A DNA stretch of 64,000 nt from Nocardioides sp. J54 (lineage in GTDB: Bacteria; Actinomycetota; Actinomycetes; Propionibacteriales; Nocardioidaceae): positions 124,001-188,000 of the forward strand of contig NZ_JAER01000001.1 of assembly GCF_000519005.1 (NCBI RefSeq). Direction: 5' to 3'. The notes beneath the pieces are model-generated. The model saw only the letters and a program-made list of their open reading frames with translations, was not told the origin of the DNA and did no database searches. The translations under genes and the position numbers were made by a program. Shown here one piece after another: positions 1 through 9,996 of this stretch. Within the stretch, counting starts at the first letter, position 1, and every line of letters starts with the position of its first letter.

Positions 1-10
1 GGCGGGCGAG

Positions 11-334
11 GTGGAGCCTGGCGAGGTGGAGGCTGGTGAGGCCGAGCCGCCCGCGCCGCGCCGCTACCCCTCCACGATCGGCGGTGCCCTCTACATCGTC
101 GTCGTGGCGCTGACCATCGTCGGCGTCGTCGTGGCCGCCGCGTCCGACTGGCGCACCGGCATCCGCATCGTCGCCGGCGCGCTGACCGCCGCGGCCGCAG
201 GACGCCTGGTCCTGCCCGACCGCGACGCCGGCATGCTCGCCGTCCGCCACCGCGTCCTCGACGTCGCGATCCTCGTCGTGATCGCCGGTGCGCTCTTCGT
301 GCTCGCCGCGAGCATCCCCGACCAGCCGGTCTGA
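11..334 (+). CDS. DUF3017 family small membrane protein
   Basis: A 107-residue protein with an acidic, proline-rich N-terminus followed by three hydrophobic segments at about residues 24-44, 50-66 and 82-101. The stretches RRYPSTIGG and DAGMLAVRHR are typical of the actinobacterial DUF3017 family, a small membrane protein of unknown function that is usually found beside mdh or folD. Here it converges on mdh, which supports the assignment. The reading frame is open to the left edge of the window, so the GTG used here may not be the true start and the gene may be cut. It is followed by an 80-bp repeat and a strong hairpin. No function is known. Confidence 0.75.
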   Translation: MEPGEVEAGEAEPPAPRRYPSTIGGALYIVVVALTIVGVVVAAASDWRTGIRIVAGALTAAAAGRLVLPDRDAGMLAVRHRVLDVAILVVIAGALFVLAASIPDQPV

Positions 335-390
335 GCAGCCCAGCAGGAACGGTCAGGAGGACCGCCGCGAGGCGGGTGTGGGGCGGCGCC

Positions 391-470
391 GGGAATCACC
401 GCCTGGGCGGCGATTCCCGAGCTTGTTGGCCGCTGCAGCAGCCAACAAGTCCCAGCAACGGCCACCAGGT
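391..470 (+). repeat. 80-bp double-hairpin element, copy 1 (subfamily A)
   Basis: First hairpin at 391-418 (arms GGGAATCACCGCC and GGCGGCGATTCCC, one mismatch). Second hairpin at 422-449 with arm L CTTGTTGGCCGCTG and arm R CAGCAGCCAACAAG, followed by a third arm R' CGGCCACCAGGT at 459-470 that resembles R. The copy lies between the converging DUF3017 gene and mdh. Six further copies of identical length occur in the window. Confidence 0.85.
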
Positions 471-512
471 ACGACGAGGGGCCGGTGCCCGACGGCACCG
501 GCCCCTCGTCGT
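471..512. terminator. Perfect 19-bp stem hairpin, bidirectional terminator candidate
   Basis: Arms 471-489 and 494-512 are perfect reverse complements (19 bp) around the four-base loop CGAC. It sits directly after the 80-bp repeat and 20 bases beyond the mdh stop codon, between converging genes. There is no T-tract, as is usual in high-GC actinobacteria. Confidence 0.8.
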
Positions 513-531
513 ACGACCCGTCAGGTGGGCC

Positions 532-1518
532 TCAGATGAGACCCAGCTCGGTGACGGCGGCCTTCTCGTCGGCCAGCTCGGCGACGGAGGCGTCGATCTT
601 GCCGCGGGAGAACTCGTCGATCTCCAGGCCCTGGACGATGCTCCACTCGCCGTTCGAGGTGGTGACCGGGAACGAGGAGACCAGGCCCTCCGGGACGCCG
701 TAGGAGCCGTCGGAGACGACCGCCATGGAGACCCAGTCGCCCTCGGGGGTGCCGTGCAGCCAGTCGCGGGCGGCGTCGCAGGTCGCGGACGCGGCCGACG
801 CGGCCGACGAGGCGCCACGGGCGTCGATGATCGCGGCGCCGCGCTTGGCGACGGTCGGGATGAAGGTGTCGGCGATCCACGCCTGGTCGTCGACGACCTC
901 GGCGGCGTTCCGGCCGCTGATCTCGGCGTGGAAGATGTCGGGGTACTGCGTCGCCGAGTGGTTGCCCCAGATCGTCATCTTCTTGATGTCGGTGACCTTC
1001 GCGCCGGTCTTCGCCGCGAGCTGCGAGATCGCCCGGTTGTGGTCGAGGCGGGTCAGCGCCGAGAACCGCTCCTTGGGGATGTCGGGCGCGTTGCTCGCCG
1101 CGATCAGCGCGTTGGTGTTGGCCGGGTTGCCGGTGACGCCGATGCGCACGTCGTCGGCGGCGACCTTGTTGAGCGCCTTGCCCTGGGCGGTGAAGATCGC
1201 GCCGTTGGCGGAGAGCAGGTCGCCGCGCTCCATGCCCGGGCCGCGGGGGCGCGCGCCGACGAGGAGGGCGAGGTTGACCCCGTCGAAGATCTTCTCCGGG
1301 TCGGCGCCGATCTCGATGCCGGCGAGGTTCGGGAACGCGCAGTCGTCGAGCTCCATGACGACGCCCTCGAGGGCCTTGAGCGCGGGCTCGATCTCCAGCA
1401 GGCGCAGCTCGACGGGACGGTCGCCGGCGATCGCGCCGCTGGCGATGCGGAACAGCAGGCTGTAGCCGATCTGGCCGGCGGCGCCGGTCACGGCCACCTT
1501 GAGCGGGGTGGTGCTCAC
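532..1518 (-). CDS. mdh: Malate dehydrogenase
   Basis: NAD-dependent malate dehydrogenase of the TCA cycle, converting malate and oxaloacetate in the cytoplasm (328 aa, normal length). The N-terminal Rossmann motif GAAGQIGYS is at residues 12-20. The mobile loop with substrate arginines is [15 protein letters not shown]. The catalytic aspartate lies in TRLDHNRA and the catalytic histidine in [11 protein letters not shown]. This is the LDH-like MDH type common in actinobacteria. The GTG start at 1518 is preceded by GAGGAGAG at a suitable distance. The gene is divergent from the lipoprotein gene and ends against a strong hairpin. icd lies a few kilobases away, so two TCA enzymes are near neighbours without forming an operon. 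Confidence 0.97.
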   Translation of the reverse strand: MSTTPLKVAVTGAAGQIGYSLLFRIASGAIAGDRPVELRLLEIEPALKALEGVVMELDDCAFPNLAGIEIGADPEKIFDGVNLALLVGARPRGPGMERGDLLSANGAIFTAQGKALNKVAADDVRIGVTGNPANTNALIAASNAPDIPKERFSALTRLDHNRAISQLAAKTGAKVTDIKKMTIWGNHSATQYPDIFHAEISGRNAAEVVDDQAWIADTFIPTVAKRGAAIIDARGASSAASAASATCDAARDWLHGTPEGDWVSMAVVSDGSYGVPEGLVSSFPVTTSNGEWSIVQGLEIDEFSRGKIDASVAELADEKAAVTELGLI

Positions 1519-1614
1519 AGGACACTCTCCTCAGGGGTCTGGGCTGTCTCCGTGACGCTAGCAGCGGATGGCCCGTCGCGGGGGCGTAGCCACGCGTGCG
1601 AGACCATGGGCCGC

Positions 1615-2283
1615 ATGCGAACCCGGGCCCCCCTCGCCACGGCGGCGCTGGCGGCCCTGCTGGCCACGACGACGACCCTCGCCGGCTGCGGCTCCGGCTC
1701 CCCGCCGAGCCCCCCGTCGGGCGTGGACCTGCTCGTCGTCCCGACCCCCGACCCTGACGCCGACGACTTCGTGGAGGTCGTCGACAACCCGTGGTTCCCG
1801 CTGCTGCCCGGCACGCGGTGGGAGTACGACGTCCCGCGAGCCACGACCGAGACCCTGGTCGTCGAGGTCGCTGCCGGGCCGGACGTCGCGGGCGTCGCGA
1901 CCACCGACCTCGTCCGCACCTCCGCCGACGGCACGGTGGTCCGCGACCACTACGCGCAGGACACCGCCGGCAACGTGTGGTGGTTCGGCCGCGAGGGGGA
2001 GTGGACCGCCGGTGTCGACGGTGCCGAGGCGGGCCTGGCCATGCCGGCCGACCCGCGGCGCGGCGACGGCTTCGTGACCGGCCGCTCGACCAGCGGCGAC
2101 GAGGTCGCGACCGTGGAGCGCCTCGACGGGGGCGCCGTCGTACCGCAGGGGGAGTTCGACGACACCGTCGAGCTCGAGGTCCGTGACGCAGCCGGGCTGC
2201 CGCGGCGCGAGGTCTACGCCCGCGGCGTCGGCCTGGTGCTGGTCGGCGAGACCGCGCTGGTCGACCTCACTCGGCCGGAGTAG
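1615..2283 (+). CDS. Putative secreted lipoprotein
   Basis: A 222-residue protein with a basic N-terminus, a hydrophobic alanine/leucine stretch and a lipobox LAGC at residues 21-24, so a lipid-anchored extracytoplasmic protein is expected. The mature part begins low-complexity (GSPPSPPSG) and then carries NPWFPLLPGTRWEY, a signature seen in a family of uncharacterised actinobacterial lipoproteins. The rest looks beta-rich. An ATG nine bases upstream (1606) is an alternative start, and neither has a convincing ribosome binding site. It is divergent from mdh. No function is recognised. Confidence 0.7.
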   Translation: MRTRAPLATAALAALLATTTTLAGCGSGSPPSPPSGVDLLVVPTPDPDADDFVEVVDNPWFPLLPGTRWEYDVPRATTETLVVEVAAGPDVAGVATTDLVRTSADGTVVRDHYAQDTAGNVWWFGREGEWTAGVDGAEAGLAMPADPRRGDGFVTGRSTSGDEVATVERLDGGAVVPQGEFDDTVELEVRDAAGLPRREVYARGVGLVLVGETALVDLTRPE

Positions 2284-2294
2284 GAACCGTCTGC

Positions 2295-2374
2295 AGGAAT
2301 CCCCGCCTGGGCGGGGATTCCCGCGCTTGTCGACGCTTGCAACGGCCAACAAGCGCAAGAAGACGTCGACAAGT
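2295..2374 (+). repeat. 80-bp double-hairpin element, copy 2 (divergent subfamily C)
   Basis: The first hairpin has perfect arms GGAATCCCCGCC (2296-2307) and GGCGGGGATTCC (2310-2321). Arm L is CTTGTCGACG, the central segment contains TTGCAA, and arm R is GGCCAACAAG, which does not match L well. The terminal arm R' is CGTCGACAAGT and pairs with L perfectly over 10 bp. The copy lies between the converging lipoprotein and aquaporin genes. Confidence 0.8.
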
Positions 2375-2400
2375 CCGGCCCGGAACCGGCCCCGGACAGC

Positions 2401-2425
2401 CCCTGCCGCGGCGGGCGCGGCAGGG
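2401..2425. terminator. 10-bp perfect stem-loop
   Basis: CCCTGCCGCG and CGCGGCAGGG are separated by five bases. The hairpin lies between the converging lipoprotein and aquaporin genes, 113 bases beyond the aquaporin stop. Confidence 0.6.
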
Positions 2426-2434
2426 AGAACGCGG

Positions 2435-2466
2435 AGCGGGGCCCACCCCGGAGGGTGGACCCCGCT
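2435..2466. terminator. Stem-loop downstream of the aquaporin gene
   Basis: Arms 2435-2448 and 2453-2466 pair at 13 of 14 positions around a four-base loop. It is about 70 bases beyond the stop codon of the minus-strand aquaporin gene and is its likely terminator. Confidence 0.65.
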
Positions 2467-2537
2467 GTCGGGTCGACGTCAGGACCTCGGCGAGGCCCCG
2501 GTGCCGACCGGTGTCACTGCGTCACTGTCTCACTGCG

Positions 2538-3623
2538 TCACTGCTGCGGCGGACGGACCTGGGTCTGGTCGCTCGCCGGAGGCGCCCAGCCGCCACCCTG
2601 GCCCTGGTCGGGTGCGGGGGAGGGCGAGGGAGCCGGGGCGGACGAACCCTGCGCGCCGGGCTGCTGGGCCGGGATCCACTGCTGCGAGGCGGGGTCCCAC
2701 TGCCAGCCGTCCTGGATGATCGGCTGGTCCTGCCCCTGGCCGTAGCCGGGCTGCTGCTGGCCGCCGAAGTCCTGCTGCTGGCCGAAGTTCGGCTGCGGGT
2801 AGCCCTGGTTCCACTGCTGGGTGAAGCCCGGGTCGGACGAGCCGCCGCTGCCGAAGCTGAGGCCGGAGCCCGCGACCGGGTCGGCGTCGCGGCCGAACAG
2901 CACCGGGTAGAGCAGGCCGGCCGCCGCGCCGCCGACGAACGGGGCGATGAGGAACGGCCAGACCTGGACGATCCAGTCACCGCCGCTGAACAGCGCCGGG
3001 CCGAGCGAGCGGGCCGGGTTCACCGAGGTGCCGGTCAGCGGGATCAGCATGAAGTGGATGACCGCGAGGGTGACGCCGATGGCGAGCGGCGCCAGGGCGG
3101 CGATCGCCCGGTTGCGCTGGTCGGTGACCGCGAGGATCACCAGGATGAACATGAAGGTCATCAGCAGCTCGACCAGGAACGCGGCCCACCAGGCGTAGTC
3201 GTAGTCGCCGTGGCTGAAGCCGTTGGTGCCGAGGGCGAAGCGGTCGTCGAAGGCCTCGAAGCCGTCGACGCCGAACATCAGGATCATCAGCACCAGCGCG
3301 CCCACGATGCCGCCGGCGAACTGCACGGCGACGTACACGCCGGTGTCACGCCACGAGATCCGGCCCGCGAGCGCCGCGCCGACGGAGACGGCGGGGTTGA
3401 AGTGCCCGCCGGAGATCCGGCCGAACGCGTAGGCCATCAGCGTCACCGTCAGGCCGAAGGCGAGCCCGGTCTGGACGACGGAGCCGCTGTTGACCACGGC
3501 CACGCCGCAGCCGAACAGGACCAGCGCGAAGGTGCCGATGAACTCGGCCAGCAGCTTCTGCAGGGTGGTCGGTGGGGTCTCAGGAGTGTCGGCCGACTGG
3601 TCGGCCATCGCTTCTTGCGTCAT
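2538..3623 (-). CDS. Aquaporin (MIP family) with Q/P/G-rich tail
   Basis: Membrane channel with six predicted transmembrane helices and both MIP boxes, HFNPAVS and SVNPARS. The selectivity-filter positions seen in AqpZ appear conserved: Phe in GLAFGLT, His in AVIHFML, Thr in GTSVNPARS and the following Arg. Water conduction is therefore more likely than glycerol. Residues from about 255 to 361 form a long Gln/Pro/Gly/Ser-rich cytoplasmic tail with repeats such as FGQQQ and a WQWDPASQQWIP motif, which makes the protein about 120 residues longer than AqpZ. The start ATG at 3623 is chosen because GAGGAAGG precedes it; a longer reading frame upstream lacks such a site. Confidence 0.92.
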   Translation of the reverse strand: MTQEAMADQSADTPETPPTTLQKLLAEFIGTFALVLFGCGVAVVNSGSVVQTGLAFGLTVTLMAYAFGRISGGHFNPAVSVGAALAGRISWRDTGVYVAVQFAGGIVGALVLMILMFGVDGFEAFDDRFALGTNGFSHGDYDYAWWAAFLVELLMTFMFILVILAVTDQRNRAIAALAPLAIGVTLAVIHFMLIPLTGTSVNPARSLGPALFSGGDWIVQVWPFLIAPFVGGAAAGLLYPVLFGRDADPVAGSGLSFGSGGSSDPGFTQQWNQGYPQPNFGQQQDFGGQQQPGYGQGQDQPIIQDGWQWDPASQQWIPAQQPGAQGSSAPAPSPSPAPDQGQGGGWAPPASDQTQVRPPQQ

Positions 3624-3833
3624 GGGGTCAACCCTTCCTCGGTCCGGCTCCCGAAAACCAGCCGGGTCACTGGAATTCCAGCCTAGACCCGTCGGAGCCC
3701 GGCCCCGGCGAGGCACGCGGCCGCCCTGGCGAGGCATGCGGCGGCCCTCGGGCCGGGGGAAACGGCCGTCCCCGGTTCCCCGGGACTCCGCCTAGGGTGG
3801 CCACGAAGGGGGCTCCCGCCCCGACATCAGGTA

Positions 3834-3847
3834 TCTTGACGTCAAGA
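3834..3847. promoter_or_regulatory. Perfect 14-bp palindrome upstream of icd
   Basis: TCTTGACGTCAAGA is a perfect palindrome 34 bases before the icd ATG. It contains a -35-like TTGAC on each strand. Its position fits an operator or activator site for icd; the regulator is unknown. Confidence 0.55.
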
Positions 3848-3881
3848 ATCCCACCAACGGCCCCAGGAGTGACGCCCGAAC

Positions 3882-6071
<2,190 letters not shown>

Positions 6072-6117
6072 GGCACCACCGGGAGCCCGCCTGACGCGGG
6101 CCTCCAGCAGCACCGGG

Positions 6118-6152
6118 ACGAGCCGGTCGCGCACCCTGCGCGGCCGGCTCGT
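6118..6152 (+). terminator. icd terminator hairpin
   Basis: Arms 6118-6131 and 6139-6152 pair over 14 bp with one G-T wobble around a seven-base loop. The hairpin starts 46 bases after the icd stop codon and is followed by a T-rich TTCGTGTGTT context. Confidence 0.75.
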
Positions 6153-6249
6153 TCGTGTGTTCGCCGCCCCTGCCACGACGCCGCCGGAAGTCTTCCGGCA
6201 GTGACGGGGATCGCCCAGAAAATCAGGGGCGTCCGTCGGCGACGACCAT

Positions 6250-6255
6250 TACGAT
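6250..6255 (+). promoter_or_regulatory. -10 box of a probably leaderless ABC gene
   Basis: TACGAT ends seven bases before the GTG start at 6263 and no Shine-Dalgarno is present. This is the geometry of a leaderless transcript. Confidence 0.5.
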
Positions 6256-6262
6256 CGATCCA

Positions 6263-9200
6263 GTGACCACGACCCTGGACCGGGCCCCCGCGGCAGTTCC
6301 TGAGCCGGTCCGACCGGTCGATCCCGCCCGCCGCGTCGACTGGCGCCGGCTGCGCACCCCTGCCGCCGGCTTCGCCGTCGCCGCCGTCGCGCTGGGCGCC
6401 CTCGGCCAGGCGCTGGGGACCGTCGTCGCGGGCCGCATCGCCGACCACCCGACCGCCTCCCTGGTGTGGTGGCTGGCCTTCCTCGTCGTCGGGGCCGCCG
6501 CCGTCGACACCACCGGCCGCGTGGTGTGGGCAGGCGTGGTCGACCGCGCCGAGGGCCGGCTGCGCGGCGACCTGCTCAGCGCTGCGCTGCACCAGCCCCT
6601 CGAGCACCTCACCGAGCAGGCCGTCGGCGAGGTCCTGGACCGCGTCGACGACGACACCCACGAGGTCGGCACCCTGCTGCGGCAGCAGATCTGGATGGCG
6701 ATGCGCACCGCCTTCGCCTCGGTGCCCATGTGGCTGGTCGCTGGCTTCACCTGGTGGCCGGCCTTCTTCCTGTTCCCCGTCGTCGGCGGCCTGACGGTCT
6801 GGCTGATGCGCCCCGCGCTGGTCGAGATCGCCCGCCGGAAGGTGGTCGAGGAGGCTGCCTGGACCGACCACGCCGCTGCGCTGGAGGAGGGTGTCGCCGG
6901 ACGCGACGACCTGCGCACCAGCCTGGGCCAGGCGTTCGCCGTACGACGCCTCGCGCAGCTCTCCGCCGACGTGCACGAGAAGTTCCGCAAGGTGCTGGCG
7001 GTCGAGGCCCGCCTCGCGGTGAAGGTCGGCCTGGTGCTGCACGGGCTGCTGGCCGCGATCGCCGTCTCCGGCGTCCTGCTCGTCAGCGGCGACCGGCTCA
7101 ACGTGGCCGAGCTGGTCACGCTCTTCCTCGTCACCACGATCTTCGTCGGCCAGATCAACCAGCTCGCCCACCAGCTCCCCGACATCCAGGCCGGGCTGGG
7201 CGCGGTGCTGCGCCTGCGCCAGCTGCTGGCCGTCGAGGCCGAGCCGGTCGGCGGCGAGGACCTCCCCGCCGGCGCGCTCGACCTGCGCATCCGGCACCTC
7301 GACTTCTCCTACGCCGAGGGCTCCTTCGCGCTGCGCGACGTGAACCTGTACGTCGAGGCGGGACACACGCTCGCGCTCGTCGGCCGCACCGGCTCCGGCA
7401 AGTCCACGCTCGCCTCGCTGCTCTCGCGCGCCGCCGAGCCGTCGCCGGGGACGATCTTCCTCGGCGGGGTCGACATCACCACCCTCGACCTCGACGGGCT
7501 GCGCCGCCGCGTCGGCGTGGTCACCCAGCGCACCGAGATCCTCGCGGGCACGCTCGCCGAGAACATCACCCTCTTCGCGCCGGTGCCGCGCGAGGAGGTC
7601 GAGGCAGCGGTCGAGGAGCTCGGCCTCACCGAGTGGGTCGCCGGCCTGCCCGACGGGCTCGACACCCTGCTCGGCCCCGGCGGCACCACGCTGTCGGCGG
7701 GGGAGGAGCAGCTGGTGGCGTTCGCGCGCCTGCTCGTGCGCCACGTCCAGGTCGTCGTCCTCGACGAGGCCACCGCCCGCATGGACCCCGTCACCGAGGC
7801 GCGGGTGGTCGCCGCCGCCGACCGGCTGATCAGCGGCCGCACCGGCATCCTGGTCGCCCACCGGCTCAGCACCATCGAGCGCGCCGAGGCCGTCGCCGTC
7901 CTCGACCACGGCGAGGTCATCCAGCACGGCCCGCGCGACGACCTCGCCGTCGTCGACGGCCCGTTCCGCCGGTTGCTCGCGGCCAGCGACACCCACGGCT
8001 TCGACGACGTCGAGGCCGCGGCAGCCGCCAGCGCCGCGGTGAGCAACGCCGCGACCGACCCCGAGGCGGGAGCCGTCGGCGGGCGCCGTCGTACGGGCGA
8101 ACCGCCGCAGCGGCCCGAGGTCCCGGAGGGCTCCTCGCTCGCGCGCGGCACCTGGAACGCCTTCTGGGTCCGCCCGTGGTGGGGCGCCTGGTCGGTGGTG
8201 CTCTTCCTGGGCGGCACCATCTTCGCCCCGCTCGGCGCGGTCACCGGCTTCCTCTGGGGCCGCGTCGTGGAGCGGCTCGAGGCCGACGGTGACGTCACCA
8301 CGCTCGTCGTCGTCCTCGTCGGTTCGCTGCTGCTCGCGCCCTTCCTGCTCGCCGACGCCTTCCGGCGCTACCCCCGCTGGTGGATCGAGGTCATGCTGCG
8401 GGTGCGGATGGCCGTCCTGCTGGGGCAGGTGCGCACCCACCGCCTGGAGCGCACGCCCGCCGGCGAGGTGGTCGCGCGGTCGATGGACGCCGACCGCTAC
8501 GCGCGGTACGCCGACCGCTGGGTCGACTTCGTCAACGGACTGCTCATCGCGGGCATCACCATGCTCGCCGGCGGCACCTGGCTCGCCGGCGCGGTCCTGC
8601 TCGTCGTGATGGTCACCAGCGCGCTCGCCTCGTCGCTGGGCCGCCCGATCGCCGGCCGCTCCGCCGCCCGCTCCTCGGCAGCCCGCGCCCGCTTCGGCCG
8701 GGCCGTCGTGTCCGCCGTGGAGTCGGCGCGGACGGTCAAGCTCGCCGGCCGCACGCCGCACGTGCACGCCCACCTGCGCAAGGTCGACGACGGCCGCGTG
8801 GAGGCCGCCGTCTTCGAGCACCGGGTGCAGGCCGTGCTCGACGGCGTCCCGATCGTGATGGTCCAGGTCGGCGTCGTCGCCGCATGGGCGCTCTACCTCG
8901 CCGACGTGTGGGGCCTGGCGACCGCGCTGCTCGTCGCGACCGCGGTCAACGGCTTCGACTGGTTCGGCCGTGTCGCCGGCGCCGTCGTCACCGAGGCCCC
9001 CGGCGTCCGGTCGTGGCAGCGTGCCACCTCCCGCTTCGCCGGCGGCACCGACCTGATGGCGATGCCCGACGGCATCGACCTGGTCGCGGGCACCGCCCCC
9101 GACCCGGTGGCACCGCAGCGGGTCGCCCTCGAGCGGCTCGAGCTGTCCGGCTACAGCGCGATCCACGACGACGGCACGATCGGCGCCACCGGCGTCGACC

Positions 9201-9808
9201 TCACCGTCGAGCGGGGTGAGCTGGTGCTGCTCGTCGGCCAGGTCGGCTCGGGCAAGTCCAGCCTGCTGTCCTCGCTCGCCGGCCTGATCGAGCACCGCGG
9301 CTCGCTGCGCTGGAACGGCCAGGAGGTCGCCGACCCGGAGGCCTTCCTGCGCCCCGGCCAGGTCTCGCACGTCGCGCAGGTCCCGCGGGTGCTCTCGGGC
9401 ACCTTCGCCGACAACATCCTGCTCGGCCACGACCGGCCGATCGACCAGCCGGTCGAGACCGCCCGGCTCTCGCTCGACGTCGCCGAGGCCGGCGGCGCGG
9501 ACGCACTCATCGGCCACCGCGGCGTGCGGCTGTCCGGCGGCCAGGTCCAGCGCCTCGCGCTGGCCCGCGCCCTCGCGGCCGACTCCGAGCTGCTGCTGGC
9601 CGACGACGTCTCCAGCGCGCTCGACGCGGCCACCGAGATCGAGCTGTGGGCGGCGCTGCGCGAGCGGCACACCACGGTCATCGGTGCCACCTCCAAGCGG
9701 GCCGCGCTGGCCCAGGCGGACCGGGTCGTCGTACTCGTCGACGGGCAGCTCGCCGCGGTCGGTCCGTGGTCGGAGCTGTCGGCCGACTGGGCGCACCTGG
9801 CCGGCTGA
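6263..9808 (+). CDS. Single-chain ABC exporter (TMD-NBD-TMD-NBD)
   Basis: A 1181-residue fusion of two half-transporters, so one chain forms a complete type IV exporter in the cytoplasmic membrane. First half: six-helix TMD, then NBD1 with Walker A GRTGSGKST (about residue 374), degenerate signature LSAGE, Walker B VVLDEA with the catalytic Glu, and H-loop AHRLS. Second half: TMD, then NBD2 with Walker A GQVGSGKSS (about residue 992), canonical LSGGQ, Walker B LLLADDVSSALD with Asp in place of Glu, and GATSKRAA where the H-loop His is missing. One ATP site should therefore be canonical and the other degenerate. The substrate cannot be told from sequence. The GTG start at 6263 is chosen over an upstream one because a -10 box lies seven bases away. 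Confidence 0.9.
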   Translation: MTTTLDRAPAAVPEPVRPVDPARRVDWRRLRTPAAGFAVAAVALGALGQALGTVVAGRIADHPTASLVWWLAFLVVGAAAVDTTGRVVWAGVVDRAEGRLRGDLLSAALHQPLEHLTEQAVGEVLDRVDDDTHEVGTLLRQQIWMAMRTAFASVPMWLVAGFTWWPAFFLFPVVGGLTVWLMRPALVEIARRKVVEEAAWTDHAAALEEGVAGRDDLRTSLGQAFAVRRLAQLSADVHEKFRKVLAVEARLAVKVGLVLHGLLAAIAVSGVLLVSGDRLNVAELVTLFLVTTIFVGQINQLAHQLPDIQAGLGAVLRLRQLLAVEAEPVGGEDLPAGALDLRIRHLDFSYAEGSFALRDVNLYVEAGHTLALVGRTGSGKSTLASLLSRAAEPSPGTIFLGGVDITTLDLDGLRRRVGVVTQRTEILAGTLAENITLFAPVPREEVEAAVEELGLTEWVAGLPDGLDTLLGPGGTTLSAGEEQLVAFARLLVRHVQVVVLDEATARMDPVTEARVVAAADRLISGRTGILVAHRLSTIERAEAVAVLDHGEVIQHGPRDDLAVVDGPFRRLLAASDTHGFDDVEAAAAASAAVSNAATDPEAGAVGGRRRTGEPPQRPEVPEGSSLARGTWNAFWVRPWWGAWSVVLFLGGTIFAPLGAVTGFLWGRVVERLEADGDVTTLVVVLVGSLLLAPFLLADAFRRYPRWWIEVMLRVRMAVLLGQVRTHRLERTPAGEVVARSMDADRYARYADRWVDFVNGLLIAGITMLAGGTWLAGAVLLVVMVTSALASSLGRPIAGRSAARSSAARARFGRAVVSAVESARTVKLAGRTPHVHAHLRKVDDGRVEAAVFEHRVQAVLDGVPIVMVQVGVVAAWALYLADVWGLATALLVATAVNGFDWFGRVAGAVVTEAPGVRSWQRATSRFAGGTDLMAMPDGIDLVAGTAPDPVAPQRVALERLELSGYSAIHDDGTIGATGVDLTVERGELVLLVGQVGSGKSSLLSSLAGLIEHRGSLRWNGQEVADPEAFLRPGQVSHVAQVPRVLSGTFADNILLGHDRPIDQPVETARLSLDVAEAGGADALIGHRGVRLSGGQVQRLALARALAADSELLLADDVSSALDAATEIELWAALRERHTTVIGATSKRAALAQADRVVVLVDGQLAAVGPWSELSADWAHLAG

Positions 9809-9827
9809 CCATCGCCGTTCGGGCACC

Positions 9828-9907
9828 ACTTGGTGGCCGCTTCCCGGACCTGGTGGCCGCTGCAGCAGTCAACAAGTCCGGGAATCGCCGCCCAGGCGGT
9901 GATTCCC
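9828..9907 (-). repeat. 80-bp double-hairpin element, copy 3 (subfamily A)
   Basis: Reverse-strand copy. The first hairpin (9880-9907) is identical to that of copy 1. On the minus strand, arm L ACTTGTTGACTGC is followed by GCAGCGGCCACCAGGT and the terminal arm GCGGCCACCAAGT. It lies five bases from copy 4, in the same orientation, between the converging ABC and TetR genes. Confidence 0.85.
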
Positions 9908-9912
9908 GGGCC

Positions 9913-9992
9913 ACTTCCTGACCGGTTCCGCTGCTTCCTGACCGTTGCAACGGTCAGGAAGTGAGGGAATCACCTCTGAGGAGGTGATTCCC
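9913..9992 (-). repeat. 80-bp double-hairpin element, copy 4 (subfamily B)
   Basis: Reverse-strand copy with different arms. Arm L CTTCCTGACCGTTG and arm R CAACGGTCAGGAAG form a perfect palindrome, and the terminal arm R' CGGTCAGGAAGT can also pair with L over 11 bp. The first hairpin uses GGGAATCACCTC and GAGGTGATTCCC. It ends four bases before the TetR stop codon. Confidence 0.85.
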
Positions 9993-9996
9993 ACCC

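Noticed and set aside
391..470. 80-bp elements as integron attC sites
   Set aside because: They do resemble folded recombination sites, but no integrase, cassette array or core GTTRRRY/RYYYAAC boxes are seen.
376..1614. Extension of the lipoprotein frame upstream through mdh
   Set aside because: It reads antisense to mdh and through the 80-bp repeat. The signal peptide and lipobox show that the real start is near 1606-1615.
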